Position numbers and translations under genes: made by a program. Positions 9,949-20,400 of a stretch of 51,837 bases of DNA are shown one piece after another; position 1 is the first letter of the stretch; each line of letters begins with the position of its first letter. Below the pieces are notes generated by a model, which was given only the letters and a program-made list of their open reading frames with translations, was not told the origin of the DNA and searched no databases. This stretch comes from Zarea fungicola. Lineage: Eukaryota > Ascomycota > Sordariomycetes > Hypocreales > Cordycipitaceae. Location of the stretch: contig FWCC01000443.1 in assembly GCA_900169235.1 (NCBI GenBank), positions 1-51,837 on the forward strand. The letters are read 5' to 3'.

Positions 9949-12051
9949 ATGACTGCAAAAGCGCCACAAGTCCTTTCTCGGAGGACAAACGGAGCAGCTC
10001 CTAATGCTGCTGCCGCAGGCAATGAATCGGGCAGAGTATGAGCCACCTGCACGGCCTCACTTAACATTTTGATATCTAACAGACAAGCAGGGGAGAGGAG
10101 GCCAAGAAGGCGGGAATTCGCGGCCTAAGAAGCGCCGGGGACAAGGAGATAAGAAGACTGACAATTCCAAGGTAATATGAAGTACATGGCTTCCATCAGC
10201 TGTCCAGCCTGACAAAATCCTAATAGCTGCGAGAAAATGAGGCACAAAGACCTGCACGCCAAAGACAGCAAAACGACGGGGGAAAGCTTCTTCTTCGTCG
10301 ATTACCACCTGGAATGACGGAGGCCGAGTGTATTGCCATTCTAGGTGAAGCTTGGAATGTTGGCAAGGGAAAGGTCGACTGGTTTTCATTCATTCCGGGC
10401 AAGATTTCAACTGAGTATGCTGTACTGCTTGTGAGAAGATCTGACTCATTTTACTAATTAAATTTAAAGTCCTTCGAAACCATCACGCCCGGCGCGAGCA
10501 TATCTGCATCTTCTTAAAAAGGACGATATGCTCGCATTGAGTGAGACGGTAAGAGCTGCGACGTGGGAAGACGCCAAAAACAGCTTCACTAGCCCCTCTT
10601 TGGTTGGTCCTCCATCTTTGGAACTATCATCTTATAAAAAGGTGCCCGGAAGTAAGAAACGCACGGATGCTAGACAAGGGACGATAGACCAAGATCCCGA
10701 ATTCATGGCATTCCTTGAAGGGCTGGCAAATCCACTGCCACTCCGGGAGAACACTGATGGTGACGAAGGAGATGATGTGAACAAGGGCGACGCAAAAATC
10801 ACAACCACACCACTCGTTGAGTATCTAAAGGAGAAGAAAGCAAACAAATCTAAGGATTCTGGCTCTGGCAAGAAGCGAGGCGATGTAAAGAACAAGGGCT
10901 CAAAGGATGATGAATCTTCTAAGAAGAAGGGCCGCGAATCCAAGGCTGAAAAGACGGACAGGGCTGAAAAAGGATCGAAAACAACAGTCAAGATTTTGAC
11001 AAAGAAGGCCGCAACGGAGCAGGCCGCAGATGCTGCAAAGAATGCTGCAAAGGCAATCAGCGCCGCTATTTCGCAAGAGGCACCCAAGAGCCGACGTGCT
11101 GGAATTGCAACAGCGGCTCGGATTCTCCAACGCGACTTGGGTCTCAGCCCGGGCTCTGCTCATCGGCGTGCGCGTCAAGATGCAGCAAAAGCAGAAGCGA
11201 GTGCAAAAGCAAACGATGGAGCCCAGATTGACGATGCTAAGGACGCCACTGGACAGCCAGTTGCTGCTGTGCCCTCACAGGATGGAAAGTCGAAGGGCAG
11301 CGCTGCAGGAGGAAAAGCCCAGACTGGCAGAAAGGGTCGTGAACCTAGAAATGGCGAAAAGAGCAAAGCAGCAGAAAGCACGCTGCCGCAGCCTACAGCG
11401 ACCAACCCATCCATGATTCTCAAGAAGAAACCAGAGGGACAGGCAAACATTTCAATTAGTAGCCCTGCAGCTCTAACCAACGCGACATCTTCGAATCCAA
11501 AGACTACTGTAGCAGACAAGAACCCAAAGGTTGCGACTGCCAATAATAAGGGCGCTCAGCCTCAAAAGAAACCGCAGCCGGTCTCTGCAAGTGCCACGAA
11601 AGCGTTCATCAAGCATGCAGTCCATTCCCAGGGTGTAACTGAGTCTGCACTCAGACAAGCATTGGAGCCATTCGGAGCTATCACGAGCATTGAGATGGAC
11701 AAACGCAAGGCCTTTGCTTATGTTGACTTTTCTGACCACGATGGACTTGTCAAGGCTGTGGCTGCTAGCCCTCTCTCTGTTGCTCAGGGTTCGGTCCAGA
11801 TCCTAGAACGAAAGGATAAGAAGCCTACGGGAGGAACCACGGCAAGTACGGCAGCATCTGCTAATGGAACAGCCGCCGCAGCTAAAGAAAATACCAAGGA
11901 AACTGACAAGGAGAAAACGAAGGCATCGGAGACAAGACGCGGCCGCCGTGGCCGAGGCGGCAAGGGCAGCAACAGTGGAGCTGCATCCAATTCTCAAGGT
12001 GCTGCTGCAACCACGGCCCCTGTCACTGCCCCAACCACGAACTCGGGATGA
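9949..12051 (+). CDS. UPF3: Nonsense-mediated mRNA decay factor UPF3
   Basis: Spliced model join(9949..10035, 10091..10171, 10227..10414, 10470..12051), 645 aa. UPF3 bridges UPF2 and the exon-junction or terminating ribosome to trigger nonsense-mediated decay. The N-terminus is basic (residues 1-56). The Smg4/UPF3 RNP-type domain spans about 76-230, with LLLRRLPPGMTEAECIAILG, KVDWFSFIPGK, SKPSRPARAYLHL and the hallmark DARQGTIDQDPEFMAFLE. A long Lys/Ala/Glu-rich disordered region follows. A second RRM-like fold lies at about 495-570 (KAFIKHAV ... KRKAFAYVDFSD), then an RGRRGRGGKG tail. An alternative acceptor for exon 3 at 10269 is also in frame and would drop 14 residues; 10227 is preferred because CTGAC lies 13 nt before its TAG. 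Convergent with the flavin-barrel gene. Confidence 0.9.
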
Positions 12052-12588
12052 TTCAAGGCATTGTAGATCCAGCAATACAAGCCTTCCGCGTTGTATCATT
12101 CGCCAAGTGCGGCGTTGCCCAATTACACTTGCACACCCGGGCGGGCCAGACTCTAGCACGAGCTTGATGCTTACAAAAACGAAGCACGAGATCTTAGAGT
12201 CCATTCGTGCGTCGTTGTAAGCGCCTGTGATAAATGCAAAATATCATAGCACGTCCTAAGCGGGTTGCCTCAGACGCACCAGAGCTACTGCTGCAGCCAC
12301 AATAACGCTGCCCTTAGGCGCCTCTTGGCCAATGCAGGTTTGGCAGTCTTACGGATGAGATACATAACTAATCACTGAGAGCTAGCGCAATGACTAAAGA
12401 AAATATTGTTAAGGCAGTCTTTGAGTTAACTGTGTGCTTATGTGTCGTAGAGAAATATTTTTTGATACATTGTAAACCTGCACAGCAAAAGCTGTACCTT
12501 GCAAGCCGGTTAACAGCGGAAAGTTGATATATAAGGAAGTGGCATAACTACCTCCGTTTCAAGAGAATTACGTTTTGCAGCTCCGCAG
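12052..12588. other. Convergent 3' region between UPF3 and the flavin-barrel gene
   Basis: 537 bp between two stop codons. It contains AT-rich stretches near 12360-12480 and no open frame with coding character. It probably holds the two 3' UTRs. Confidence 0.45.
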
Positions 12589-13458
12589 TTAAAATACGAA
12601 ACGTAGCTTGGCGAGTATAAAATAGAACGACGCTCCCAAGACAAAACCTACCACGGCTGAGACTTTCTCACTGGAGAGACGCCGCAAATAGGCGAGTGCA
12701 TCGCCCACCCAGAGCACCTCCTTGTTGTCGCGGCGCGCCGTCTTCAAACCGGGAAGCCCGTCCAAGCTTCGACTGTTTTTCTCAGCCTGGTATTTATGCG
12801 CGCCATTCTTGCTGACTATGTTGCCAGCCCACTGTTCAAGGGCTGGACGCTCTTCAAAGACGCAAAGCTCCGTCAGCTCCTGGTTCGGTGAAAGGCCCTG
12901 CCGGAGCAATTTCTCCATGTCGACAGCAATGTCGCCCGTCCTTCCGCCGCGACCAGTCTTGGCCGCAGTGTTGCCGTCACTTGCGTCGTCCTCTTCCTCT
13001 GCCGCATAGATACCCTTCTTCACACGCGGCACGCCAAAACCGCAGCTCGTCTGAACCTGCCAAATGTCGCAGACGATGACGGCACGGGCACCAACAAATG
13101 CCTCTCGCTGGGAGGCATGCGCAATGGCTCGCACGAGCTCCGGAAACCGCGGACTATCCCACTCGACGACGGAGGAGCGGCAGAAGAGACGGAGGATGCG
13201 CGGGGTGGGGCCGAAGCTCATGAACATTACGCACAGGCGGCCGTTTTCATAGCTGTGGGAGATAGTTTCGCAGCCGGAGCCCGTGCGGTCAATATATGCG
13301 CAGCGATTGGGTGATAGGATGGCAAAATGCGAGTCTGCCAGGCCCTTGGGCGAGACGTTGATATGACGACCATGAGTGGACGCCGAGCCCGTGAAGAAGA
13401 CGGGCTGCTGACGGAGCCATGCGGCGAGGTCGTCGGAGAGTGAATCAAAAAGCTTCAT
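12589..13458 (-). CDS. Pyridoxamine 5'-phosphate oxidase-like (FMN split-barrel) protein
   Basis: Single exon, 289 aa, starting MKLFDSLSDDLAAWLRQQPV. The first 150 residues match the FMN-binding split barrel of the family containing yeast YLR456W and YPR172W: FFTGSASTHGRHINVSPKG, a conserved RTGSGCETISH segment, GRLCVMFMSFGPTPRILRLFC, and CGFGVPRV. These proteins resemble PNP oxidase but their substrate is unknown; I would not assign vitamin B6 synthesis. Residues about 150-260 are a charged linker, and the last 25 residues include a hydrophobic stretch (VSAVVGFVLGASFYFIL) followed by KLRFVF. This suggests a C-terminal membrane anchor, facing the cytosol if the barrel stays soluble. The tail anchor is an unusual addition to this fold. 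Confidence 0.8.
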   Translation of the reverse strand: MKLFDSLSDDLAAWLRQQPVFFTGSASTHGRHINVSPKGLADSHFAILSPNRCAYIDRTGSGCETISHSYENGRLCVMFMSFGPTPRILRLFCRSSVVEWDSPRFPELVRAIAHASQREAFVGARAVIVCDIWQVQTSCGFGVPRVKKGIYAAEEEDDASDGNTAAKTGRGGRTGDIAVDMEKLLRQGLSPNQELTELCVFEERPALEQWAGNIVSKNGAHKYQAEKNSRSLDGLPGLKTARRDNKEVLWVGDALAYLRRLSSEKVSAVVGFVLGASFYFILAKLRFVF

Positions 13459-14119
13459 TTTCTGGCGCAGCTGAATCTAATGGTGGGAAAAGGTGGGAAA
13501 ATATAGAATAATGTGAACCCAGTGGCTGGAAAGTTTTTGCAAGTTTCTAGAAAGGATGGCGTTGTTTATGTGTCATTGACTACCAGGTCCGAAATACGGC
13601 CCAGTCGTCTCCGGAATGCGGCACTGATTAGGCATGTTTTTATTTACTGGCTGCGCAATTCTGGTATGTTACATTTCACCGGTTATCTGTCGACAATTGA
13701 CACCGCTCCCATTACAAATCACTGAAATAATGAAGTCCGGCAGAAATTTGCTCGAAAACATTGGCTCTTTGTTGCTCAAAGATTGGAGACCGAGCAACAG
13801 TCCAGGCTCAACCCAGGCCGACCTTGGCAGCCTTGTCTCGCCTTCAGCCCTGCACCTGCCGCTACTGGGGCATGAGACTTCCCTAGTAAAACAAGTAAAT
13901 AGGCATTCATATGAATGAACAGACTTGTCTTGCTCTATGCATATTTTAATGTCGATTGGCCACAACCCGTGTACAATGTAACAAGTACATTTTCATCAAA
14001 CCGACTGAACTTCCATTTACTGTAGATAGATAGCTCTTCTCCTGAAGCCGAATCGCAAGGTTCAAAATAAAATTACACGCTGATCCGCCCTCTTAGTCTG
14101 TAAGCTCTTTGCCTGCCTC
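13459..14119. other. Intergenic, no gene seen
   Basis: 661 bp between two minus-strand genes; short frames only. It carries the promoter of the flavin-barrel gene and the 3' end of the coiled-coil gene. Confidence 0.45.
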
Positions 14120-14962
14120 TTACCTTCTGCTGTGAACCCGGCCGAAAATATCACGAGTCCCACCGCTCATGACATAGGGGTACAATTCAGGAGGCAGTGC
14201 ATCCTGCCGAGGTGGAACATCCTGAGGACGCCTCAATGGATCGTACGGGCATGGTATATCATGCGGAACTGGCATCGGCGCAGGAGGTGCCGGCGCAGCA
14301 GTCGGTGGTCTGGGCATCCCAGCCCCTGGAAATGGCTGGAACCCCGGGAATTGAACATTAGACGGTCCTCTAAGGTGCGGGTTGAATCGTCTTGCCAGCC
14401 TGTCACGCTCCGCATGGAACTCACGCTTCTTCCGCCCAAGAAACTCGTCCCTCGTCTCTTCTCCATTTGCACGAGGGGCTGCCCTGTCCCGGCGGAGCTG
14501 ATCAGCGCTGAGATGGTAAGACCGCGATTGGCGTTCGCCCAGCTGGCCGTTTGTGCCACTGGAGGAGGACTCGTTGTGTGCAAAATGCACACGCTGGTTC
14601 GGGTCACTTGGCCTCCTCCTCAATCCGCCAGGCCGGCTGAGACTTCTTCCGCGACTGCTACTTCGCCCTGGAAGGGGCACCAGGCCTGCGTTGCGAAGCT
14701 GTTGGCTTAGGCGGCTGCTGTGTGCCTCTGTGCGATCATACTGCTCCCGCCAGCCGTCTGACTCACTGCGGAGCAGGGTAATTTGCTCTTCAAGGGCAGC
14801 CTTCTTTGTCTGTAGGTTGAGAATGCTGTTGATCGCTCTCTTGGCGATAGGTCTCCACCTGTTGGCTATCCTCGTAGATGATGTAGTAGTTGTGTCTCGA
14901 GTCTCCGCGATGTGAAAATCTTCGAGTAACTGGTTAATAGCCTCCTCATCTGAGGTCGACAT
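14120..14962 (-). CDS. Coiled-coil protein of unknown function
   Basis: Single exon, 280 aa; no family recognised. The start MSTSDEEAINQLLEDFHIAE is preceded on the minus strand by CTAACAGCTTTTCCAG, which looks like an acceptor, so a 5' UTR intron is likely. About residues 30-90 form a helical coiled coil (KRAINSILNLQTKKAALEEQ ... EAHSSRLSQQLRNAG). Next is an Arg/Ser-rich stretch with RSSSRGRSLSRPGG, then a charged segment (EETRDEFLGRKKREFHAERD). The C-terminus is Pro-rich (PPTAAPAPPAPMPVPHD) and ends in a conserved-looking LYPYVMSGGTRDIFGRVHSRR. The mix suggests a cytosolic scaffold or RNA/cytoskeleton-linked protein, but nothing in the sequence proves this. Confidence 0.7.
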   Translation of the reverse strand: MSTSDEEAINQLLEDFHIAETRDTTTTSSTRIANRWRPIAKRAINSILNLQTKKAALEEQITLLRSESDGWREQYDRTEAHSSRLSQQLRNAGLVPLPGRSSSRGRSLSRPGGLRRRPSDPNQRVHFAHNESSSSGTNGQLGERQSRSYHLSADQLRRDRAAPRANGEETRDEFLGRKKREFHAERDRLARRFNPHLRGPSNVQFPGFQPFPGAGMPRPPTAAPAPPAPMPVPHDIPCPYDPLRRPQDVPPRQDALPPELYPYVMSGGTRDIFGRVHSRR

Positions 14963-17114
14963 GATTGTGGCTCTTTGAATGATGCTGGAAAAGCTGTTAG
15001 ATGCTTAGTGAACTGGTAGGTCATGCAGGTGACTGAACATACAGGAATAGGGGAGTAACAAAGACTTTATGTACAGCAATAATAAGAAGGCAACATGAGG
15101 AAATTCTCAAAGACAAGAATTTTTGTTCTCTCTCGTCGGTTAGCATCCATTTTGTAGAAAGTATGAGCGCCTGTCTGTGTAACACGCATAGTCGCTGAAA
15201 TCTACATTCTACAGCATGAGTATTTGGCTCACCCCAGCAGAAAAGACAGAGCCTTGCCTGTTCGTGGTACAAAAGACGTGTAGATACAGAGACATTTACG
15301 TTTCCTGTTGTACATACACCTTTGCTGGCTCCTCGCTGTGTGGCCTTCCTTATAGCAGTCTTTGCACCTGCCCACTGTGGATATGCTTGAGGCGCCTGGG
15401 CATTCTAAAGACCTTTTATTTCACGAGGATTGATGTCAGTTCAGCTACTCAGGTAAAGTGAGCAAGGCACATTTCATGAGAACAGAACAGTGTTGCTTCC
15501 ATTAAGAGAATAGGCTTTCGTTGATGGAGGAGCCTCAGTTGCGCGCCAATGTACAACAGTAGAACTGCAGGCATGTAACAGTGTGTGGTCATGATTTCAA
15601 GCCACAGCCAACTGTACAAGTAGAAAGAGAGAGATGGAAACATGATCGGCCCCCCCAAAAAATTAATTTCCTGGCCTGGACCATGGAGCTGTGTTGCTGA
15701 GCCCCGCCTGGTGTAGTTTGCATCTATGTGCTGTCGAGTAGCACATAGGCTTCTTCACTTCATGCGACACGGGTTCTCACTAGCTTCTAATATGTTAGTT
15801 TGGCTTGGTGACCTAATTACTCTTTATAAGATGTTTCATCATATTGTTATCGATCCTAATGGCTGTTTCCCCCATGACAGCAAAATTTGCTGTCTTCAAA
15901 GTCGTCGAGAGACCAACAATCGCGGCTTTAGCAGCCCATACTCGAGAACAATGCAGCTGCAAAGTTGGCAGGGAGAGTAAGAAAATTAAAGTGGCTGTTT
16001 TTCCACAGCTATTTTGCTGCAGAGAAGGCCTATTTTAGAATGCAGTTAATCTTGCGTCTTTGATTTGGCAATCGACCATGCCATCGCACACCATTTACAA
16101 ATGAACAAGCTGTATAACCGTCACTGCGAGGTCCAGCGAGAAGATTCACACAAGTTACTCTTCTCTCTTTTATTCTTAAAAGGAGTCCAGAAGCTATTCT
16201 GTGGTTTTGTCTTAAATCAGTTAAGAATTTGACTTCGGTCAGAATAACGCTGTTTCACTTTCTAAGGCTTGATGCCAACATCACTGTTGTTTCCGGACTT
16301 TCGCCACCCTTCACCGTCTCGACTCCTTCGTAACACCGCAGGCTCTTCGGCCCATCTGATGTCCACCTTTGCACTACGTTAATTCTGTTACACAGCCTTT
16401 ACACGAATAGACTGTAGTTGACTTTTAGCGTGGAAAAGCGTCACGCCGATCTGGCGAATACACAATTTTGCGACTTCCACGGCTCTGCTGCCCACCATCT
16501 GTAAAGTGTCATAACTATGAGCATTGCCCGATGGCAATAATAGAAGAAAAGCTTAGAATAACACTGGTCAGTTTAATCGTACTCTCTATTTTAAGTTAAC
16601 GTGCTTATTCATGGCAACCTTGCACATGCTGGGTACCAAACATACAAAGTCCAAGCATCTGTTGCGAGTTATTTCTCAATCATGGTGAGAGAATTTGGTC
16701 CTCTGGCTGGTTAAATGACTGATTCTATGCTAAGCTATCAAAAGACTACCTATTTGCCCATCTGTTTTTTCACGGCACTTGCGCTTCACTTGGTGTTGCA
16801 CTTTCCATCCTGTTCTCTGTTCCATCTGACGTCTGACACCTGACGTGTCCTGGCCGACACGCTGGCTACACAACTTCCACATCTTGCTTCTCTATAGATA
16901 GATCTAAAAATACTATTCAGAAAGTTTGATAAAAATAAAAGCCTCCTAAAAACGACCGCAGTCGAAATGAGACACCGAATATAGCGGCTCCCTGCCTGGT
17001 TCCTGCTTGGACGAAGAACACGGCCTGCAACAAGGACCACAAAGTCCCAACAAAAAAAAACGCCAGCTAGTTTCCCAAATAATAGAACCCCCGAGAATGT
17101 AATTTCAAGCTTGA
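14963..17114. other. Long gene-free gap
   Basis: 2.15 kb without a convincing gene. Open frames are short, uneven in composition and lack splice partners. The right part includes the 3' region of the next minus-strand gene. I see no RNA gene or repeat of note. Confidence 0.45.
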
Positions 17115-18121
17115 TTAAGGACATATGAACCCATTCCGCCTCAGAATATCCTCATAAGCCCGGATCTTCCTCTCCTGGACAGCCAACGTATCGGACAAGG
17201 CATTTCGTCGATCTTGCATGTCCAAGAACTTGTCTTTCCAATGATTGACATCCCGCAGCAACTCTTCCACTCTTCTATTGCAGCCACCTCCACATCCTCT
17301 GTTGTGATTAATCTGTCGTAGTAGCTCTTCAACTCGTCTCACCAAGTTTGCCTTGTCGCACCTCAAGTCCTTGATTTCCTTTTCTTGGTGATTGATCCGT
17401 ATTCGGAGGGCCTCAATTTCGGCATGATGTCTTCCGCAGCTGCCTGTCGTGGTTTCCAGCTGACGCCGCAAAACCTGGTTGTCCGCTGTCAAGTTGCTAA
17501 TCTGGCATTCCAGTTGGGGAATCACGACGCTGCACAGGCGGTGAATTTCGGCTTGCGCAGTGGAGAGATTTGTCTTGAGGTTGTTGACCTCACAGACCAG
17601 TCCCTTGTTTATCTTTTCCAGCTCCTGTTCGTGCTCCACCTTGCGCTCCCACACCTCCCGCAGCACTCTTACATAGTCGTGATGGTGATGATGGTGCGAC
17701 GGGCTGTGGTAGTGGTGCTGTCCGGCCGCGCCGCTGCCTGATCGCGACCGTTGTATCGATACATATTGCTGGCCTGAGGTGGATGTCTCGATTGTGATTC
17801 GTCTGGACATGCGCCGCTTATTACCCTTACCCTGTGGCTGTAGAGCCGGGGGGACGCTGCTCTGCTGGGCTCCCAGTTTCGCGAATGGGCCGGGTACGAA
17901 GAGCCGGCACCGTAGCAGTAATTATTGTGGTAGCTGAAGTAATACGAGTCGCGCGGGCTATAGCCGGGGTAGTACGGCCGAGATGTACTAGGAGAAGGCG
18001 AGGCGAAATTTGTGCTTGAAAAGTTGAGATCTGGCGTATTGACACGAATACGGGCAGTGTAGTTGTAGTAGTAGTGACGTTGTGGAGGGACGGAGATGTA
18101 AGAGTAGGACGAAGAAGGCAT
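17115..18121 (-). CDS. Tyr/Ser-rich and His-rich coiled-coil protein with duplicated helix
   Basis: No family recognised. Preferred model: exon 1 18121..17831, intron 17830..17769 (GTAAGG donor, CCAG acceptor, 62 nt), exon 2 17768..17115; 314 aa. Exon 1 starts MPSSSYSYISVPPQRHYYYN and is rich in Tyr, Ser and Pro. Exon 2 opens with QYVSIQRSRSGSG and a His run (HHYHSPSHHHHHHDYV), followed by about 170 residues of coiled coil starting VRVLREVWERKVEHEQELEK. Within it RRVEELLRQINHN and RRVEELLRDVNHW are near copies on either side of a RGCGGGCN hinge. The protein ends in DILRRNGFICP. Alternative: a one-exon protein of 231 aa from the ATG at 17810 (MSRRITIETSTSGQQYV), which would make the upstream frame 5' UTR. 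The coiled coil is firm; the N-terminus is not. Confidence 0.65.
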
Positions 18122-20400
18122 GACGAGGAGACAGGAGACAGGAGACAAGATAGAGAGACTAAGTAGTTAGATCCTGCACCGACTCTAAATTCAAAGCTTC
18201 CTTGGCTTGAGCAGGCGACTTTTTTTTACTGATGGGAAGGGGGTAGTCTGACTACACAAGGCTGCTGACAGGGACGTCGCGTCCTCCTGTGGCTCTTTCA
18301 CACGGCTGGGTCCAGCAACAAAGTGTGGTAGGGTTAAAAGGCTTGGAGAGAGGTGATTCTGCACAGAAATTCAGGTGAGTTGATAGTATGGAAGATATGA
18401 CCAGGTGACCAGGTCAAAAACCAAATGTGTAAGAATAGAAACGACTGTGATGTGAAGCTGAGCAGGCTTGTGAAAGAAGATTTATGATAGTAGAAAGAAG
18501 AGATTACAAAGGAGAACTTCCTGCTTCTAGAAAACTTCAGGATACTGACTATGTATTTAAATTCATATTGAAAGCTAGATTGCCCCGGAAACTGCCTAAA
18601 CGGCCGCGGTGGTCAGGGTCGGCCAGGCCAAGAAGTGCTGATGGCCTAATTGAGCGGCCAGATGGTAGCGGGAGATGTGGAACAAAGACGAAAGGGAAAA
18701 AGTAGCAAGAAGAGGGCTTAAAGAAATAGATCAAAGGAAAGATGATTGAAATGCGGTTTCAAACACAAAGGGTTCCATCAGGTCGGTACTAGGAACCCTT
18801 CACTTGGTGCAAAGCCGTCGGAGGAAATGCAGAGGTTCGTCCGATGGTTAAGTAAAAAGAAACGGCAACTAAACCCGCCATATGCAGCCAGATTTACTGC
18901 ATGTCGTTGCCGAGTCCAAAAAAGCCCCTGTAAATTTGCCTCTCTTGGACAGTTTCTACAAATTGGTTCGCCATGGGATGTCAGTCAACGCGAATTAGAC
19001 TGTACAAGATAGGCATGCACATGGCAGATAAAAGTCGTGATGGCGCAAGCGAGATCCACCTGCACAGATAGTGGTCATACGACTTGAGCACATTTTTGAT
19101 CACCACAAATGATGGAAGTGTACATGTGGCTGTGTAAACTGGTTGATTGAAGTGGACGCTGAGACAGATGGCTGACGCGAGACGAAGTGGAAAAATACGC
19201 ACCGTACCAGACACAAGTGTGCAAAACTTTCCAAAATAAAATAAAAGATTTACTGTTGTACACCCGAATATTCATCCAAATAATCCATGGAAATTTCCAA
19301 GGCGAAGAACAAAAATGCATGTCAACTCACAGCAATGAGGTCACAAAGGCTTTGGCAGCTGTCAAGTGACCCGGCATCCGGACGTGATGTGAGGCGCTTT
19401 CGGCCGGGTCGCCTGAGCGGCGGCCCGCGCAACCAGCACGAGGTCATCGGTAGCGCCTGCATACAACAGCACGCCCGGGAACTAGGCAGCCGTTGAGGCA
19501 AGATTTGAACTGAGCCAAGCGCAGGACTTTCTGAACCTGTTGTCGCTGCAGCTGGCTGTTGGATGCGCAGATCGACGATTTGAAAATGGGGCGGCTTTAT
19601 ACAGCAATTCGGCGATAATACGACATGGTGAAGAAACGATGATTAGGATAATCTGTATATTTATCACACGATCTCATTATTCATTAACAGCGCATTGAGT
19701 AAGAGCCTGCTTGAACCTGGGTCACTGGTGGCGCCGCAGCACCGCCTTGCAAAAATGTCGATAAACTCCACTAGTTAGTTGATCACATTCGCAGGATGCC
19801 CTACAGACACCGGCTGAATACCATATGCAGGTCCAAAATGGACGGTGCATGACTCACAAATCCGGCGGCCACATATTCGCTCCAGGTCTTGACCATTGCA
19901 GCCACCCCGGCCAATCTCCTGTGGGAACTTCGGCATGTTGCCGACTGGACTTTGCAATGGACATGTCGATATGAGTCTTCTTAAAACAGGTTCCGATCCA
20001 TAAAGCCTTGCTTTTTGGCAGTTAAGTTAAGTTGCCTGGAGGCCCCATTACTGGATTGTGACGTAACTTAGTAAGTACCTAGGTAGTTAAAACTACCTGA
20101 GTTACCGCCTATTTTGGTGGCAACAGGTTTGATAGAGTATGGTCGCTACCAACTGAATGCAATGAAAATCAAATTGCATTTATTTTAGGTTTTTCTTGAA
20201 GAAAATATCATGCACTGATAGTAATACCACTATTTTCTTCTGGCCCGTGGTTACTATTGTGATTGGGCAGTATTGATTCGCGGTGGTGTAAAAGATGACT
20301 AAGCTTCAGGCTGGCCAAGTTGAAGCTCCATGAGCTCCTGGACTTCCAAGGAGGGACCACGAGTAAAGACGTCGCACAGTTCCTATCAATCTCGTCGACT
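18122..20400. other. Long gap with two divergent promoters
   Basis: 2.3 kb between the divergent coiled-coil gene and EMC1. The left 500 bp is purine-rich on the plus strand (pyrimidine-rich for the minus-strand gene), as in fungal start regions. A GACCCGGC/GCCGGGTC inverted repeat lies at 19368-19410, and a palindrome at 20081-20098. No gene recognised. Confidence 0.45.
20081..20098. repeat. Perfect 8-bp inverted repeat AGGTAGTT-AA-AACTACCT
   Basis: Two 8-bp arms separated by two A's, 303 bp before the EMC1 start. It lies in a TACCTAGGTAG-type stretch; related TACCTAGGTAGGTA sequence recurs at 36399-36411. It could be a dyad protein-binding site or just one of the abundant short motifs of this genome. 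Confidence 0.45.

Noticed and set aside
10632..11087. Minus-strand frames inside UPF3
   Set aside because: Complement of Lys/Ala-rich coding sequence; the UPF3 exons explain the region.
17803..17830. 28-nt intron joining the upstream frame to the coiled-coil frame
   Set aside because: Too short for a fungal intron; the 62-nt alternative keeps the frame.
20320..20400. N-terminal extension of EMC1 by 27 residues
   Set aside because: It would bury the signal peptide that begins at 20401.
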